Source: Bifidobacterium aquikefiri (lineage in GTDB: Bacteria > Actinomycetota > Actinomycetes > Actinomycetales > Bifidobacteriaceae). From it: a stretch of DNA of 34,114 nt. A program made the position numbers and the translations under genes. Shown one piece after another: positions 6,494 through 13,722 of this stretch; within the stretch, counting starts at the first letter, position 1, and the number at the start of each line of letters is the position of its first letter. The notes below the pieces were generated by a model. It saw only the letters and a list, made by a program, of their open reading frames with translations, was not told where the DNA came from and ran no database searches. The stretch covers positions 1 through 34,114 of the forward strand of contig NZ_MWXA01000014.1 of assembly GCF_002259795.1 (NCBI RefSeq). The letters are read 5' to 3'.

Positions 6494-6504
6494 GTTCCCT
6501 GTTC

Positions 6505-7806
6505 TTACCTCGCCTTGACGACACAGAGTTCGTCCCACCTGGTGGTGCCTCGGTTGCTGAGCCGCTGTCGTTTCATGTTCCACTTCGCGCCGGTTTCCTG
6601 TTTTGAGCGGCCTTTGCCTTTTATGCCGGCCCAGCCTATGCCGACGCTTTGCAAACCGAATTTGCGGTTGGCCTGGTCAAGGACCATGCCCAGGCCATTG
6701 TCACGTTTCGCGTCCATCCCGTCGAAGGTCTGAAAGGAGGCGGCACTTGTGAGGTTGGCGAGCATGACGCCGGCGCGCACGTATCTGGCGTGCGGATCGA
6801 TCATGTGGGGGAGCGTGGAGACGGCCGCCCTGGCTATCGTCAGGGGGTCGTCGGCCGGGTCGGGCAGGATAACGCTGCCGCTTCTGGCCTGGTATCCCTG
6901 GCTGTAGGGGCTGGTGGCGATGAACACGGTGAGCATGCCTGTGAGTGATCCCTGGCGTCGTAGCCGCGTCGCGGCCTGTTGCGCGTAGGTGCTCACGGCC
7001 GCCGATAGGTCGGGCAGTCCCGTGATGGGGTGGCCGAACATGCGGCTGCACATGATCTGCTGTTTCCGGAATCCGCTGATCGCGTCGAAATCATCCAGTT
7101 CGATGGCGGGGACGCCCCGTAGTTCCAGCACGGTGCGCTGCAACAATACGGAGAAGTGGTGGCGGATCAGTGCCGGATCCGCGCGGGAGAGATCACCGGC
7201 CGTGGTGATGCTCATGCCCTGGAGTCTGCGGGTCAGGCGTCGGCCGACGCCCCACACCTCCGACACATCGATCCGGTCGAGCACATCCGGATCCTGGTGT
7301 TTGAGCAGATCCCAGTCACCGATGCCCCCGCCCTGGTGTTTGGTGTAGTGGCTGACGATCTTGGCCAGGGTCCTGGTGGGGGCCGTGGCGATGGTGAGGG
7401 GAATGCCGATGCCCCGGAGCACCGTGTCCCTCATGAACCGGCACGCGATCCTGGTGCGTTTCGGGTCCTGGAAGCCACGCAGGAAACATTCGTCGATCGA
7501 ATAGATTTCCTGGTCGGGCATGATGGATGCCATCAGGCGCATCATCCTGGCGGACAGCGAGGCGTACAGCTCGTAGTTGCTGCTGCGGGCGATCACCCCG
7601 TCATGCTCCGCCTGGCTGCGGATCTTGAACCAGGGTAGACCGTTGCTGATTCCGAGCTGTTTGGCCTCTCTGCTACGGGACACCACGCACCCGTCATTGT
7701 TGGAAAGCACCACGATAGGCCGGTGCATGAGCTGGGGATGGAAAACCCTCTCACAGCTCGCGTAGAAGCTGTCTGCATCCGCAAGCACAAACAATCGGCT
7801 GCCCAT
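6505..7806 (-). CDS. umuC: Y-family DNA polymerase (UmuC/ImpB-MucB-SamB)
   Basis: This 433-aa translesion polymerase has catalytic carboxylates in ADADSFYASCERVF (D10) and YSIDECFL (D105, E106). The little-finger region and a C-terminal DUF4113-type end (WNMKRQRLSNRGTTRWDELCVV) are present. It is full length with all active-site motifs. GGAAGGA lies about eight bases before the ATG. No umuD-like gene is present, as is common for Gram-positive plasmid copies. I found no actinobacterial LexA box (CGAAC...GTTCG) upstream, so SOS control is not visible. A plasmid-borne copy may help fill gaps or tolerate damage after transfer. It shares its transcript with the pentapeptide-like gene. Confidence 0.93.
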   Translation of the reverse strand: MGSRLFVLADADSFYASCERVFHPQLMHRPIVVLSNNDGCVVSRSREAKQLGISNGLPWFKIRSQAEHDGVIARSSNYELYASLSARMMRLMASIMPDQEIYSIDECFLRGFQDPKRTRIACRFMRDTVLRGIGIPLTIATAPTRTLAKIVSHYTKHQGGGIGDWDLLKHQDPDVLDRIDVSEVWGVGRRLTRRLQGMSITTAGDLSRADPALIRHHFSVLLQRTVLELRGVPAIELDDFDAISGFRKQQIMCSRMFGHPITGLPDLSAAVSTYAQQAATRLRRQGSLTGMLTVFIATSPYSQGYQARSGSVILPDPADDPLTIARAAVSTLPHMIDPHARYVRAGVMLANLTSAASFQTFDGMDAKRDNGLGMVLDQANRKFGLQSVGIGWAGIKGKGRSKQETGAKWNMKRQRLSNRGTTRWDELCVVKAR

Positions 7807-7850
7807 AATCTCATCCTTCCAAGAGGATACTCATTCTATGCCGTGGCGAT

Positions 7851-8120
7851 GATGTGATCCGGGGTATCTCGGATCTCACATCAGGGTAGGGGAGACGGAC
7901 TGCCCTGACGGGCAGGCCATATGCTGTCGATGCACGGCCTCTGACCGTGCATCTCAATGATGGTTGAACGATTGGGTTTTCCTGCCACCTTCCACTCTGG
8001 CACAACCCGCTACGAGTCAAACCGGAAGCGTTCTCGCTCACGCCTCGCTTTCGCCCACGGGGATCAAACAGCGTATCCCCTTGGACTTCGCTCCCCGTGT
8101 TCTCGCCCACACGCGGTGTG
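7851..8120. promoter_or_regulatory. Hairpin-dense non-coding region between umuC and the 8189 gene
   Basis: The 382-base gap 7807-8188 holds at least five strong inverted repeats: GATGTGATCCG with CGGATCTCACATC (7851-7882, two-base bulge), CTGCCC/GGGCAG (7900-7915), a perfect 9-bp GATGCACGG/CCGTGCATC (7929-7953), CACGGGG/CCCCGTG (8056-8099) and CACAC/GTGTG (8108-8120). Inside the fourth, GGGGAT/ATCCCC (8059-8080) pairs in competition with the outer stem. The frame open back to 7964 has no coding character. It may be a structured leader RNA, a single-strand origin or promoter, or paired divergent promoters. Confidence 0.55.
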
Positions 8121-8188
8121 ACTCTCCGCTTTCCGTTGTGCCGCCATTCCAGGCGTCAGGAAAACAGTCGGGAGTGAAAGGAACACCA

Positions 8189-8899
8189 ATGACCAGCATC
8201 ACAACACCATCCAAGAGCCAAAGCACGGAGGATTACGCACCCACGGTGCAACGGCTCATGCGCCTCGGCCAAGAGGAACATATCCCCGACAAGAGCATGA
8301 ACCAGTGGTGCTTTACCGATGGCGTGGAGAAAATCGAGTTCGACCATGAACAGTTCACCAGAACAACGACAAAGCGGTTCATGCCCGCCATTGAATACCG
8401 TTCCAGCACACGATACCTGTACCGTCTGCCCGATTACAGCGTCGTCGTGCTGTGGACGCCGGCGGATTACACCGAGTTCGATACGTATGCGGGCGGCATC
8501 ACGGTACCCGATGGATACGAACTGTGGATAAACAACGAATGGCTCGTATTGAGTAACGGCATCAGCATCGAGTGCGAATTAGGCAACTGGCCTCCGGCCA
8601 CACCATTGCACAAGGTGACCGCCGACATCACCAGCATCATCGCCACGCACCACAGTGAAACCGAGAGCAGTGAATCGAACGTCAAATTAGAAGATTACGG
8701 TCTTGAAGCCACGGAACCGGACGATGCGGATGTGGAGAACGCCATCATCGACAGCGCATACGATTCCCCGCGCTACGAATACGGGCGTGGCGTGGCCGAC
8801 CAATGGGCGAAGGAGAAACGAGAGGCGATACACCAATGGATGCGACGTCACAACCAACAAGTCATCAGCAGCCAGCAAAAGAAGGCAGGCAACCGATGA
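8189..8899 (+). CDS. Unknown protein, 236 aa, first gene of the hairpin-rich accessory region
   Basis: I do not recognise this protein. GAAAGGA six bases before the ATG at 8189 sets the start; the longer frame to 7964 lies in the hairpin region. The middle (YRSSTRYLYRLPDYSVVVLW and GYELWINNEWLVLSNGISIE) is rich in aromatic residues and beta-forming stretches, followed by an acidic section around residues 155-190 and a helical basic end with QQKKAGNR. No signal peptide or membrane segment is seen. It overlaps the next gene by ATGA. It is probably a soluble intracellular protein made together with its downstream neighbour. Confidence 0.75.
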   Translation: MTSITTPSKSQSTEDYAPTVQRLMRLGQEEHIPDKSMNQWCFTDGVEKIEFDHEQFTRTTTKRFMPAIEYRSSTRYLYRLPDYSVVVLWTPADYTEFDTYAGGITVPDGYELWINNEWLVLSNGISIECELGNWPPATPLHKVTADITSIIATHHSETESSESNVKLEDYGLEATEPDDADVENAIIDSAYDSPRYEYGRGVADQWAKEKREAIHQWMRRHNQQVISSQQKKAGNR

Positions 8900-9228
8900 A
8901 GACCGTCAGACTCTACCCCGAACGAATCGTGTTGCAGGATGAGCGCCATCGCGATGTGAGAACTCTCGACGTGTACGAGGCCGGAAGTCGTGTGAACACG
9001 GACAACCTACCCGAAGGATGGCACCGGTACGCATGGCGCGATAACGGAGGCGAAGGGCACAACGATACCTTCGAAAACTGGGTATGGGTCAATCATATGA
9101 ATGATTACATCAGCCGGGAGGATGTGAGCGCCCTGCTCGATGAGCAGGGCGGCATGTACTTCGAGTTTGCTGACAATGACCCTGCCATACAGCCCATAGA
9201 GATGCCGGAGTCCATCTACCAGCGATAA
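8896..9228 (+). CDS. Unknown acidic protein, 110 aa
   Basis: The start is the ATG at 8896, inside the stop of the preceding gene (ATGA overlap); the open frame back to 8803 is a shadow. The protein starts MKTVRLYPERIVLQDERHRD and is compact, Asp/Glu-rich and Trp-rich (WHRYAW, ENWVWVNHM), ending in FEFADNDPAIQPIEMPES. There is no membrane segment. Small acidic proteins in this plasmid position can be antirestriction or anti-defence factors, but no ArdA or other motif is visible, so the function is unknown. Confidence 0.7.
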   Translation: MKTVRLYPERIVLQDERHRDVRTLDVYEAGSRVNTDNLPEGWHRYAWRDNGGEGHNDTFENWVWVNHMNDYISREDVSALLDEQGGMYFEFADNDPAIQPIEMPESIYQR

Positions 9229-9239
9229 CCACACCATTA

Positions 9240-9263
9240 TGGGGCGCGTCAGTATGCGCCCCA
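9240..9263 (+). terminator. Strong hairpin between two accessory genes
   Basis: TGGGGCGCGT (9240-9249) pairs with ATGCGCCCCA (9254-9263) around CAGT, ten pairs with one G-T. It follows the 9228 stop and precedes the 9283 gene by 19 bases. There is no real T tract (ACCTTTAT). It may attenuate or stabilise the upstream message rather than fully terminate. Confidence 0.5.
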
Positions 9264-9282
9264 CCTTTATGGAAGAAGCAGC

Positions 9283-9609
9283 ATGAGCAGAATACTCACC
9301 ATCACTATCACCCCAACCACCCGAACCACCACGACCAGGACATGCGTGTGGGAGCAGCGCACCATCTATCAATGGCGGGCGACCATCACCAACGAGTGCG
9401 CCAACCGGCTTCGAGCAGCGTTGACGGGGCGCACACCTGACGCGTGGCACTTGGAGAACGACGAAAGCGACGAATGGGAGTTCAACGACGAGGACGATAT
9501 GGAAGCCATCATCCGACTCATGGCCGGGGACACCCAACTGCCCGACCTGAGCGTCGACATGCCGGAGGGATGCCGACCCGTGGACAGCATCACCGTTCTG
9601 GTCAACTAG
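9283..9609 (+). CDS. Unknown acidic protein, 108 aa
   Basis: GGAAGAAG precedes the ATG at 9283. The N-terminus is a threonine-rich stretch (LTITITPTTRTTTTRT), followed by a short helical part and a very acidic core (ENDESDEWEFNDEDDMEA, about residues 65-82). There is no membrane helix. The charge pattern recalls DNA-mimic proteins, but no family motif is seen. It stands alone between the hairpin at 9240-9263 and the long inverted repeat at 9857-10015. Confidence 0.65.
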   Translation: MSRILTITITPTTRTTTTRTCVWEQRTIYQWRATITNECANRLRAALTGRTPDAWHLENDESDEWEFNDEDDMEAIIRLMAGDTQLPDLSVDMPEGCRPVDSITVLVN

Positions 9610-9856
9610 ACGGGCGTGGCGTCGTGGGCTTGCACCGCCGGGACATGGCGGCGGTCGCCCACGGCGGCGTCCGGTCGGGCGCGGATATCGAGCGGGCGAT
9701 GCCCGCGCCGGAATACGAAAGAGATCAGTGAGGGCATGGGCGCCGCTGTCGCGGCGGCAATATTCTTGTGGCCGAAGGATGGGCACGTTCTCGATGCCTC
9801 TTGACGGAGGCGGGGCATCGAGCGGGAAACGGAGCAGCCTCGCGGCTGCCCTTGTT
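9610..9856. other. GC-rich stretch without a supported gene
   Basis: This 247-base segment is visibly richer in G and C than its neighbours, with many GGCG and GGGC runs. It has open frames on both strands but none with a ribosome site and plausible protein composition. A degraded gene cannot be excluded. It leads directly into the long nested hairpin. Confidence 0.4.
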
Positions 9857-10015
9857 CATTTTTCTTTTTGGCCGGTCGGCTGTCGCCTTGGATCATATCG
9901 CAGTCGCGGAACCCGTCAACACGACGCACGCGAGCAGGCTCGGAGCGTCGCTTATGACGGAACCCGCTTGGTGCGATAACGCTGCGCTTGTCCAACCGGC
10001 CAAAAAGAAAAAATG
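9857..10015. repeat. Elongated 159-nt nested inverted repeat
   Basis: The outer arms CATTTTTCTTTTTGGCCGGT (from 9857) and ACCGGCCAAAAAGAAAAAATG (to 10015) pair over about 23 bases with one extra A and one mismatch further in. Inside them, in correct nested order, lie TATCGCA/TGCGATA (9896-9902, 9972-9978), CCGTC/GACGG (9913-9917, 9956-9960), GACGC/GCGTC (9923-9927, 9945-9949) and CGAG/CTCG (9931-9934, 9939-9942). The whole therefore folds as one long imperfect hairpin with a CAGG tip. It ends 15 bases before the ATG at 10031. Possible roles are structured RNA, cruciform, single-strand promoter or a MITE-like remnant. Confidence 0.6.
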
Positions 10016-10030
10016 TGGGGGAAATACATC

Positions 10031-10663
10031 ATGAACACGACCATTACAGCGCACAGCATGGAACAAGCAGAAGGCAAGCTAGAGCGCATCAGGGCAGCGC
10101 GTGAAGCGAGCGAACAGAACGCACGCAACGAGGCGCATGCGATACCGTTCGGGCAGCCGAACATCGAAGGACGCGGCGACATCTACAAGCATGTGAAACA
10201 GGAATGGAAGCGTGCGGCGCGGTTGGCGGAAGAGGAGACCCGCGCCTCCGAGCGCGTGGACATGCTCAGCAAAGTGGAGGCATTCAAGGAAAGTGACGAC
10301 CGGTTGCAGGACGTGCGTGTGGTCGGTCGTACCGGTTGGGCGAGTGTGGGAGCCGCGACCAGCGTCAACAATCTCGACTATTTCAGAAACCAAGTCGCCC
10401 AGTTGCAGGCAGCCAACGAGGCCGCGAAAGCCTTCAACAAGACCCACAAAGACGAGAAGAAACAGACCTACGGTGCGAAAATCACGCAACTGAACAAGAA
10501 GATCGCCTACCTGGAGCGAATGCAGCAGAAGGCCGAGTCCACACCCATCAGCGAGCATAGCCAGCAGCTCATCGACAGTGGAGCCGTCACCCAATGGCAG
10601 AAGAAGCCCGTCTACTACTTCGTGAAAGGACTGCGGAAAGTAGCGCTCACCCTCGATGAATAG
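10031..10663 (+). CDS. DUF3560-like protein, C-terminus cut by an amber codon
   Basis: This 210-aa protein is counted from the ATG at 10031 (an ATG at 10013 lies in the inverted-repeat arm). A helical N-terminus (AEGKLERIRAAREASEQNA) leads to the IPFGQPNIEGR box, then long helices and VGRTGWASVGAATSV, the order seen in DUF3560 plasmid and phage proteins. That family has no established activity known to me. After LDE-TAG the same frame continues for 26 codons with protein-like sequence (GNFQPSKRYPPITEDAQQRV) to a TAG at 10742-10744. The first TAG thus looks like a recent nonsense mutation, or less likely a read-through site. Loss of the tail may or may not matter. Confidence 0.7.
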   Translation: MNTTITAHSMEQAEGKLERIRAAREASEQNARNEAHAIPFGQPNIEGRGDIYKHVKQEWKRAARLAEEETRASERVDMLSKVEAFKESDDRLQDVRVVGRTGWASVGAATSVNNLDYFRNQVAQLQAANEAAKAFNKTHKDEKKQTYGAKITQLNKKIAYLERMQQKAESTPISEHSQQLIDSGAVTQWQKKPVYYFVKGLRKVALTLDE

Positions 10664-10758
10664 GGTAACTTCCAGCCGTCGAAACGCTACCCGCCCATCA
10701 CCGAGGACGCGCAGCAACGAGTCGCCACCCTCATGCAAAAGTAGGAGCCAGCCGGGTA

Positions 10759-10776
10759 CCCGGGAAGATTCCCGGG
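10759..10776 (+). terminator. Hairpin after the DUF3560-like gene
   Basis: CCCGGGA (10759-10765) pairs with TCCCGGG (10770-10776) around AGAT, 15 bases after the second TAG. There is no T tract. Its position downstream of the second stop rather than the first suggests the original gene ended there. The rest of 10745-10883 shows nothing else. Confidence 0.4.
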
Positions 10777-10883
10777 CACCCCACAAGCCTTCGCTTCATG
10801 CGTTTTTCCCGTCCCGCACACGATGAGGGGCACTCAAAGCCACTCCAAACACCAACCAAAATGAATCGTCAAGGAAGCAGACC

Positions 10884-11258
10884 ATGCACGTATTAACAGA
10901 CAACCAAGGCCAACCGTTGAACGGTACCAACTCGTTCGATGAACCCATCACCTACGCTGTCACCCGTTTTCACCATGATGGAACACTCGCTGTTATGGCC
11001 GTGTACGACAACGAGCAGGGCGACGTGGAAACGTACCCACTGAGTATCAATCTTGCCGCATATGGGTACTATCCAATGCCCGCGCACACGTTCATCGACA
11101 ACACCTATCTGAACACCATCAAGCCACTCATTGAGCAGGAATACCTGCGTATAGATGACACCATTCGATACGGAACGTTCAACGCAACAGCCACAGATAT
11201 TGAATTCCTCATTCCCGATATTGAAACTCGGGCCGACGAAAACTGTGAAGACTGGTAA
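10884..11258 (+). CDS. Unknown acidic protein, 124 aa
   Basis: AAGGAAG precedes the ATG at 10884. The protein starts MHVLTDNQGQPLNGTNSFDE, has a beta-rich middle (ITYAVTRFHHDGTLAVMAVYDNEQGD) and ends acidic (IPDIETRADENCEDW). There is no signal peptide or membrane segment. I do not recognise the family. It is the last plus-strand gene before the mobilisation region and ends at a very strong terminator. Size and charge fit the other small accessory proteins of this region. Confidence 0.7.
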   Translation: MHVLTDNQGQPLNGTNSFDEPITYAVTRFHHDGTLAVMAVYDNEQGDVETYPLSINLAAYGYYPMPAHTFIDNTYLNTIKPLIEQEYLRIDDTIRYGTFNATATDIEFLIPDIETRADENCEDW

Positions 11259-11282
11259 TCTAATTCCGCCCATCAGAAACCA

Positions 11283-11312
11283 GTAGTGCCCCCACAATCG
11301 TGGGGGCACTAC
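11283..11312. terminator. Bidirectional terminator
   Basis: GTAGTGCCCCCAC (11283-11295) pairs perfectly with GTGGGGGCACTAC (11300-11312) around AATC. It lies between convergent genes (stop at 11258 and minus-strand stop at 11335), and the 13-bp GC-rich stem would serve both directions. T tracts are weak. Confidence 0.75.
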
Positions 11313-11334
11313 GTTGTATAAGAGCGTTACCGAA

Positions 11335-11700
11335 TCATTCACCCTGTGCAGGGAATGCCTCAGCATTCTCAGGTGAACCATGTGATTCGGTTCCGGTATC
11401 CGAATGATCAGTTGTGTTTTTCTCATCTTGCTTCGCATTATCAGAAGGTAAAGGTTTCGCTGATCTGATCAATGACAGTTGTGGAGACGTAAGCCCGAAA
11501 AGTTCATCAATAGCCTGCCTGTTCATGCCATATGTTTTTGTAAACCTATCCAAGTTCTCATGCAACGTGTTCGCTGCTTCCATCATCTTGGACAGTTGAA
11601 CGAATATCTCTTTCATGTCCTTCAACTTCTCCGCAGCAAGAGCACGTTCACGTTTGAGAACTTCATTACCCAGTTCAAAGCCGTTTGATTTCGATGCCAT
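11335..11700 (-). CDS. Unknown helical protein divergent from mobC
   Basis: This 121-aa protein is counted from the ATG at 11700 (GGAGA five bases upstream; an in-frame start at 11715 is less likely). It is mostly helical and charged (KRERALAAEKLKDMKEIFVQ) with a heptad-like middle. The LTSPQLSLIR segment is followed by a polar, probably disordered tail with many Asp, Glu and Ser. It has no family I recognise. Its position, divergent from mobC across the probable oriT, suggests a relaxosome accessory or regulator of mob genes. Confidence 0.65.
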   Translation of the reverse strand: MASKSNGFELGNEVLKRERALAAEKLKDMKEIFVQLSKMMEAANTLHENLDRFTKTYGMNRQAIDELFGLTSPQLSLIRSAKPLPSDNAKQDEKNTTDHSDTGTESHGSPENAEAFPAQGE

Positions 11701-11717
11701 TGTTTCTCCAATCAAAA

Positions 11718-11780
11718 GAAAAGTATCGTTTTTTTAGCTTACATAGATATCATAGTTCATAGTTCAAAACTATACTTTTC
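11718..11780. promoter_or_regulatory. Divergent promoter/operator region before mobC
   Basis: This is an AT-rich segment with a 9-bp inverted repeat GAAAAGTAT (11718-11726) / ATACTTTTC (11772-11780) and a direct repeat AGTTCAT-AGTTCA around 11754-11766. It separates the minus-strand 11335 gene from mobC and has the look of a shared, protein-controlled promoter region. Binding sites of an auxiliary oriT protein are an alternative. Confidence 0.5.
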
Positions 11781-11808
11781 TAAATACATTTGGAAAACTA
11801 CCGATGCT

Positions 11809-11881
11809 GCCCCCTTCGGGGCTAAAATGGGTAGCAAGCATAGCATTGGGGGGACCCCAATGCTCATTCCGGCTTCGCCGG
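11809..11881. other. Probable origin of transfer (oriT)
   Basis: Three close hairpins precede mobC: GCCCC-CTTC-GGGGC (11809-11822), AGCATTGGGG-GGA-CCCCAATGCT (11842-11864, ten perfect pairs) and CCGGC-TTC-GCCGG (11869-11881). A perfect inverted repeat immediately upstream of mobC and relaxase is the usual place and shape of a relaxase recognition site, with nic expected a few bases beyond one arm. I cannot name the nic base. The region could also just be the mobC leader. Confidence 0.6.
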
Positions 11882-11914
11882 ACTGCGGGACACCCGAACC
11901 CGATAGGAGCAGCA

Positions 11915-12280
11915 GTGAGCAACGATCATCACAGAAACAGATCGGTAGAGAAGAAAATCCGTTTCACACCTGAGGAGTGGCAACAGGCGTCGGCCATCCT
12001 TGACCAGGTTCGTGAGTATCGGCCGATGTCGTTGAATGAGTTTGTGTGTCAGTCGGTGTTGGGTAAACCTATTACGGTGATTGCTGTGCCTTTGGATTAT
12101 ATGAAGATGGAGGTTCAGGTCAACAAGATCGGTGTGAATGTCAATCAGATCGCTCACCGAGTCAATGCTCAGGATTATGCAACCTTGGAAGAGGTTGAAC
12201 AGGTGAAGGCTGAGTTGGCTGAGGTACATCGTCTGGTTGGTGAGGCGTGGAAGACATTCAGAGAACAGCAGGGCCGATAG
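11915..12280 (+). CDS. mobC: MobC relaxosome protein
   Basis: This 121-aa protein is counted from the GTG at 11915 (GGAG six to seven bases upstream); the frame reaches back to 11804 through the oriT hairpins, which are not coding. An RHH-like N-terminus (KKIRFTPEEWQQASAIL) is followed by the MobC hallmark KIGVNVNQIAHRVN at about 68-81 and a helical end. MobC opens oriT and recruits the relaxase. The relaxase ATG follows one base after its stop, so the two are coupled. Confidence 0.9.
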   Translation: MSNDHHRNRSVEKKIRFTPEEWQQASAILDQVREYRPMSLNEFVCQSVLGKPITVIAVPLDYMKMEVQVNKIGVNVNQIAHRVNAQDYATLEEVEQVKAELAEVHRLVGEAWKTFREQQGR

Positions 12281-12281
12281 G

Positions 12282-13718
12282 ATGGCCGTAGTCAAGATCG
12301 GTCAAGTGAAGCAGACGCTTCCCAAGGCAATGCAATATATCTGTAATCCCGAGAAGACTCGTGACATGGAGCTGGTGAGCACCAATCTTCCAGACGTGGG
12401 TAAAGACCCTGCTGCATTTGCACAATATTTTCTTGAAGAGCAGACCCGTATTGAAACTGGCCGTGCCCCGACGAAGACCACGCTGGTGCGTGCTCACCAT
12501 ATCATTCAGTCGTTCGACCCTGGCGATGACATTACCCCGGAGCGGGCGCACGAGCTGGGCGTGGAGTTAATGGAACGAATCACCGGAGGCATGCAGCATT
12601 ACGTGATCGCCACACATACCGACCGCGACCATATCCACAACCACATCATGCTCAGCCCAGTGAACCTGGAAACGTCGAAGCGGATGAGAGTGCCGCGCAC
12701 TTATCTCAAACAGCTCAGAACAATCAGCGACGAGCTGTGCCGCGACGCAGGGTTGCGTGTGCTGAAAGAGCCGAAGGTAAAACGGTACGGGAAGAGTCGG
12801 CCGGATTTGTACACGCAGTTGAAGGGGGAGAGCGTCAAGGAGTCGATTCGCCTGCGCATCGATCAGAGCGTGGGCAGGGTTGAGTCGTTCGACCATTTGA
12901 AACGGGTATTGCGTTCGGTGGGCGTGTTCACGCATGTTCGTGGCAAGTATCTGACCTTCGAGGATGCGGAAACCGGTATGAAGTTCCGTGACAGCAAACT
13001 CGGCGAGGCCTACGATGAAATGAACATCATGGTCAAGATCGGCCAGGAGAGTCTGGAGTGCATCAGCTTCAACAAGAGCATGATCGCCAAACAGGATTCG
13101 AAGAACGTGAGCATATGGGTACCAGGTACCAGAAGGAAGAAGCAGATCACCGTGCCGCGTGAACGTCTCGTGATCGACGGGCAGACGATCCGTGCATGGC
13201 TGCCCAGGGACTCGGACCAGGTGTTGAGCGACCGGCAGGGACGATTCGTGCAGCAGATTCCCACAGAAGGTTTGTACGAGTATTTCACCCCGCCAAACTT
13301 GAATATCGACAAGCTGATACGTAATAGTTTCCCACAAGTGTATACAGCGAACCCAAAGCAGCGCAGACGGCTCATGGCGCAAGCGTTCAAGGTTGAGGAA
13401 GTCAATAGCGTGGTCAGAGAGATTAGTACGGTACGTGAATACCTGCTCGAAGGTGGCATGACCAGTAAGCAAGCCGTGGACGCGATCAGCAACACAATCC
13501 GAGACCGGCAGGCTGACTTGCAGTCGTTGATAGTGGCAAGCTGCGAGGAAGGGTTGACCGGCGAACAAGTGGAAAGCCTGGACGCACAGATCAGCAGTAG
13601 CGAGAAGCAGATCAGTGATCTTGCTCGACAGGTTCGAGCCTTGCGCGGCCGTGAGCAGCAGCGCACACGAACCGATGACACTACAGCCCAGCAGCTAGGG
13701 AAGCATCGAGGCCGTTGA
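12282..13718 (+). CDS. Conjugative relaxase (MOBP-like, relaxase/mobilisation nuclease domain)
   Basis: This 478-aa protein is counted from the ATG at 12282; the longer frame to 12237 lies in mobC. Motif I includes Y19 in MQYICNPEKT, the likely nucleophile. Motif III is H112-T-D-RD-H117-I-H119-N-H121, the metal-binding histidine cluster. The enzyme nicks oriT, stays covalently bound to the 5' end and pilots the strand to the coupling protein. The C-terminal 300 residues have no recognised domain, then a coiled-coil-like part and a basic end (QQLGKHRGR), a plausible secretion signal. Its stop lies four bases from the stop of the convergent minus-strand gene, with no terminator between. Confidence 0.92.
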   Translation: MAVVKIGQVKQTLPKAMQYICNPEKTRDMELVSTNLPDVGKDPAAFAQYFLEEQTRIETGRAPTKTTLVRAHHIIQSFDPGDDITPERAHELGVELMERITGGMQHYVIATHTDRDHIHNHIMLSPVNLETSKRMRVPRTYLKQLRTISDELCRDAGLRVLKEPKVKRYGKSRPDLYTQLKGESVKESIRLRIDQSVGRVESFDHLKRVLRSVGVFTHVRGKYLTFEDAETGMKFRDSKLGEAYDEMNIMVKIGQESLECISFNKSMIAKQDSKNVSIWVPGTRRKKQITVPRERLVIDGQTIRAWLPRDSDQVLSDRQGRFVQQIPTEGLYEYFTPPNLNIDKLIRNSFPQVYTANPKQRRRLMAQAFKVEEVNSVVREISTVREYLLEGGMTSKQAVDAISNTIRDRQADLQSLIVASCEEGLTGEQVESLDAQISSSEKQISDLARQVRALRGREQQRTRTDDTTAQQLGKHRGR

Positions 13719-13722
13719 TGGT

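Noticed and set aside
7807-7860. LexA/SOS box upstream of umuC
   Set aside because: I looked for CGAAC...GTTCG-like palindromes and found none; the inverted repeat at 7851-7882 has a different sequence and spacing.
7964-8188. N-terminal extension of the 8189 protein
   Set aside because: The extension runs through strong hairpins, has no ribosome site and no protein-like composition; GAAAGGA before 8189 fixes the start.
9606-9995. Minus-strand open frame in the GC-rich gap
   Set aside because: It crosses one arm of the long inverted repeat, has no ribosome site and its composition is Arg/Pro/Ser/Ala-rich like other GC-rich shadows.
12567-13568. 333-aa minus-strand open frame opposite the relaxase
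   Set aside because: Antisense shadow; the plus strand carries relaxase motifs over the same bases.
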